Assembly (NCBI GenBank): GCA_003280605.1
Contig: QCEM01000006.1
Coordinates: 1-64,000 of the forward strand
Direction of reading: 5' to 3'
From: SAR116 cluster bacterium AG-355-O21
Lineage (GTDB): Bacteria; Pseudomonadota; Alphaproteobacteria; Thalassobaculales; Thalassobaculaceae
DNA length: 64,000 nucleotides
Part shown: piece after piece, positions 61,901 to 64,000 of the stretch
How positions within the stretch are numbered: the first letter of the stretch is position 1
Layout of the letters: each line of letters opens with the position of its first letter
Made by a program: the position numbers and the translations under genes
The notes under the pieces: generated by a model
What the model was told of the DNA's origin: nothing
What the model saw: the letters and a program-made list of their open reading frames with translations, nothing else
Database searches by the model: none

Positions 61901-62434
61901 GCCATTGCCAAACTGCGCAGCGCCATCACTGCCTTAAATCGCGAGGGCCGGCAACGTCTGGTGGTCGCTTTTGAGGCCGTCAACGAGCATTTCCAAAAAC
62001 TGTTCAGCAAACTGTTCGGCGGCGGTGATGCCCATCTATCGCTGACCGAAGAAGATGATCCGCTGGATGCCGGCTTGGAAATCTTCGCCAGCCCGCCTGG
62101 TAAGAAAATGCAGGTCATGTCGCTTTTGTCGGGTGGTGAGCAGGCTTTGACCGCGATTGCCCTTGTTTTTGCTGCCTTTTTAACGAACCCGGCCCCGATC
62201 TGCGTCTTAGATGAAGTTGACGCCCCCCTGGATGATACAAATGTCGATCGCTTCTGCAGCCTGTTGAGCGAAATTGCAAAGCTGACCGGAACGCGATTTT
62301 TGATCATTACCCACCACCGCATGACGATGGCGCGAATGGATCGGTTGTTCGGTGTCACCATGGCCGAACGCGGGGTCAGCCAGCTGGTCTCTGTCGATCT
62401 GCGCGGTGCAGAGCAACTACGCGACGCTGGTTAA
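58967..62434 (+). CDS. smc: Chromosome segregation protein SMC
   Basis: [45 protein letters not shown], long coiled coils, [44 protein letters not shown]. Confidence 0.97.
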   Translation: [1155 protein letters not shown]

Positions 62435-62490
62435 AAGTTATTAATCAAAAATTCATTGTTTTTCAGGTGGTTAGTTAAAATGCTTTGATC

Positions 62491-62519
62491 TTGACAGCTG
62501 CGCATGCTGTCCGTATCTT
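62491..62519 (+). promoter_or_regulatory. Predicted sigma-70-type promoter of the atpI-atpB-atpE operon
   Basis: TTGACA - 17 bp - TATCTT upstream of atpI. Confidence 0.5.
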
Positions 62520-62640
62520 TGCCGCGTTTCCGTAGTGTTCACTGTGGCGACGGGCGTGGCGATGACAGACCGTCAAAACTGCGTTTGAGGTTGATCGAGT
62601 TTCAGACCCAACCGGCGACGGCAGGGTCAGATTGCGGGCA

Positions 62641-62982
62641 ATGAACGAGCCTAATAAACTTCCCTCGGCAGAGGATCTGGATGCGCGACTAAAGCGGGCC
62701 CAGGAGCGCGAGGCGAAGTTACGTCAAGGGTCGGACACACCCCGGTCAAGCGCCTTGGGTCAGGCGATGCGGGTTGGCATTGAACTGGTCGCGGGGGTTG
62801 CGGTCGGGAGCTTAATCGGTTACCTCCTGGATCATTGGCTCGGCACACGGCCGTGGTTGATGATTTTGTTCTTTTTTCTCGGTTCGGGAGCCGGGATGAT
62901 GAATGTGTATCGTGTCGCCGGCGCAAGCGGCGGCAGTTTCGGGAAGCAGCGGTCGGGCGATGAGCACGATCGAGGAGCATGA
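62641..62982 (+). CDS. atpI: AtpI/AtpZ family F0F1 ATP synthase assembly protein
   Basis: MRVGIELVAGVAVGSLIGYLLDHWLGTRPWLMILFFFLGSGAGMMNVYR; next to atpB. Confidence 0.9.
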   Translation: MNEPNKLPSAEDLDARLKRAQEREAKLRQGSDTPRSSALGQAMRVGIELVAGVAVGSLIGYLLDHWLGTRPWLMILFFFLGSGAGMMNVYRVAGASGGSFGKQRSGDEHDRGA

Positions 62983-62997
62983 AAAAGGGAGCGTCCC

Positions 62998-63720
62998 GTG
63001 GCATCGCCAGTTGAACAGTTTCGGTTGACACCATTGGTTCCGATTGAAATCGGCGATGTGGATATTTCACTCACCAATTCGTCCGCCTTCATGATCGCCG
63101 CCGTTGCGGTCGTCACCTTGTTTTTGACCCTCAGCATGCGGTCCGGCAAGCTGGTCCCGGGGCGTTGGCAGTCAATGGCGGAACTGAGCTACGAGTTCAT
63201 TGCCAACATGGTGCGCGATAATGTCGGCCGCGACGGTCGGCAATATTTCCCGTTCATCTTCACCTTGTTCATGTTCATATTGGCCGGCAACCTTCTTGGA
63301 ATGCTGCCGTATGCGTATACGTTCACCAGCCAAATCGTCGTCACCTTCGGGCTGGCGTTTGTTGTCTTCATCGGCGTCACCATCATCGGCTTGGTGCGCC
63401 ATGGCACTCATTTCTTCACTTATTTCTTTCCCGACGGCGCCCCGCTTTGGATGGCGCCGCTGCTGGTCCCGATCGAGGTCATTTCCTATCTCTCGCGGCC
63501 GGTTAGCCTGTCGGTTCGGCTGTTTGCTAATATGATGGCAGGGCATACCATGATGAAGGTCTTTGGTGGCTTTACCGTCGCCCTTGCTTTCCTCGGCTTT
63601 GCGCCCTTGGCAATGATCATCGCGTTAACTGGTTTTGAAATATTGGTGGCGTTTTTGCAGGCCTATGTGTTCACGGTGCTAACCTGCATCTACCTGCATG
63701 ACGCAATCCATTTGCATTAA
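62998..63720 (+). CDS. atpB: F0F1 ATP synthase subunit a
   Basis: LVPIEVISYLSRPVSLSVRLFANMMAGHTMMKVFGGF; GTG start. Confidence 0.96.
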   Translation: MASPVEQFRLTPLVPIEIGDVDISLTNSSAFMIAAVAVVTLFLTLSMRSGKLVPGRWQSMAELSYEFIANMVRDNVGRDGRQYFPFIFTLFMFILAGNLLGMLPYAYTFTSQIVVTFGLAFVVFIGVTIIGLVRHGTHFFTYFFPDGAPLWMAPLLVPIEVISYLSRPVSLSVRLFANMMAGHTMMKVFGGFTVALAFLGFAPLAMIIALTGFEILVAFLQAYVFTVLTCIYLHDAIHLH

Positions 63721-63784
63721 AGTTTAATTTTAACGGAAGCCATGCTGGCTTTCCCCTACGACCACTAAAAAGAGGATGTCTCTG

Positions 63785-64000
63785 ATGGAAGTTGAAGCCG
63801 CGAAAATGCTGGGTGCCGGCATCGCTGTTATTGCGCTGATGGGTGTTGGTGTTGGTATTGGCAACATCTTTTCGACCTTGGTTTCGTCGATTGCCCGTAA
63901 TCCTGCCGCCCGTGACCAAGTGTTCGGTATCGGCATGCTGGGCTTCGCGCTGACGGAAGCTGTCGCGCTGTTTGCCCTGCTGATCGCCTTTATTATCCTG
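63785..64000 (+). CDS. atpE: F0F1 ATP synthase subunit c (partial, runs off window end)
   Basis: Translation from ATG 63785: [72 protein letters not shown]. Confidence 0.96.
   Translation, partial: MEVEAAKMLGAGIAVIALMGVGVGIGNIFSTLVSSIARNPAARDQVFGIGMLGFALTEAVALFALLIAFIIL

Overview
This 64 kb window is a dense, GC-rich alphaproteobacterial chromosome segment. I made about 62 protein-coding calls from the supplied translations, conserved motifs and synteny. Alphaproteobacterial origin is inferred from the ChvI/ChvG-HprK-RapZ-PTS cluster, the mutY-DUF721-dsbA-smc block and the separate F0 ATP synthase operon. I recognised no rRNA, tRNA, CRISPR, prophage or IS element. Most of the window is housekeeping: kdsB, pheA, rpe, cysK, rsmB, htpX, secA, pckA, rsmD, rluB, tadA, pmbA, waaA, lpxK, lpxL-like, xseA, purD, ahcY, mutY, smc, atpI/B/E. 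The parts most worth a second look are: (1) two paralogous GldF/GldG/DUF4340-type ABC export loci. One is complete with an ATPase (23.3-27.8 kb, minus). The other has no ATPase (43.2-46.9 kb, plus). (2) A long structured leader upstream of a sulfonate/nitrate-type ABC transporter (51.18-51.43 kb, minus strand). It contains mutually exclusive hairpins ending in a U-run, 24-bp tandem repeats and a hairpin that sequesters the Shine-Dalgarno. (3) A TauD-family dioxygenase directly downstream of the Kdo/lipid A genes. (4) A possible alternative-pairing leader upstream of ahcY. All calls are by eye; no database search or folding was run.
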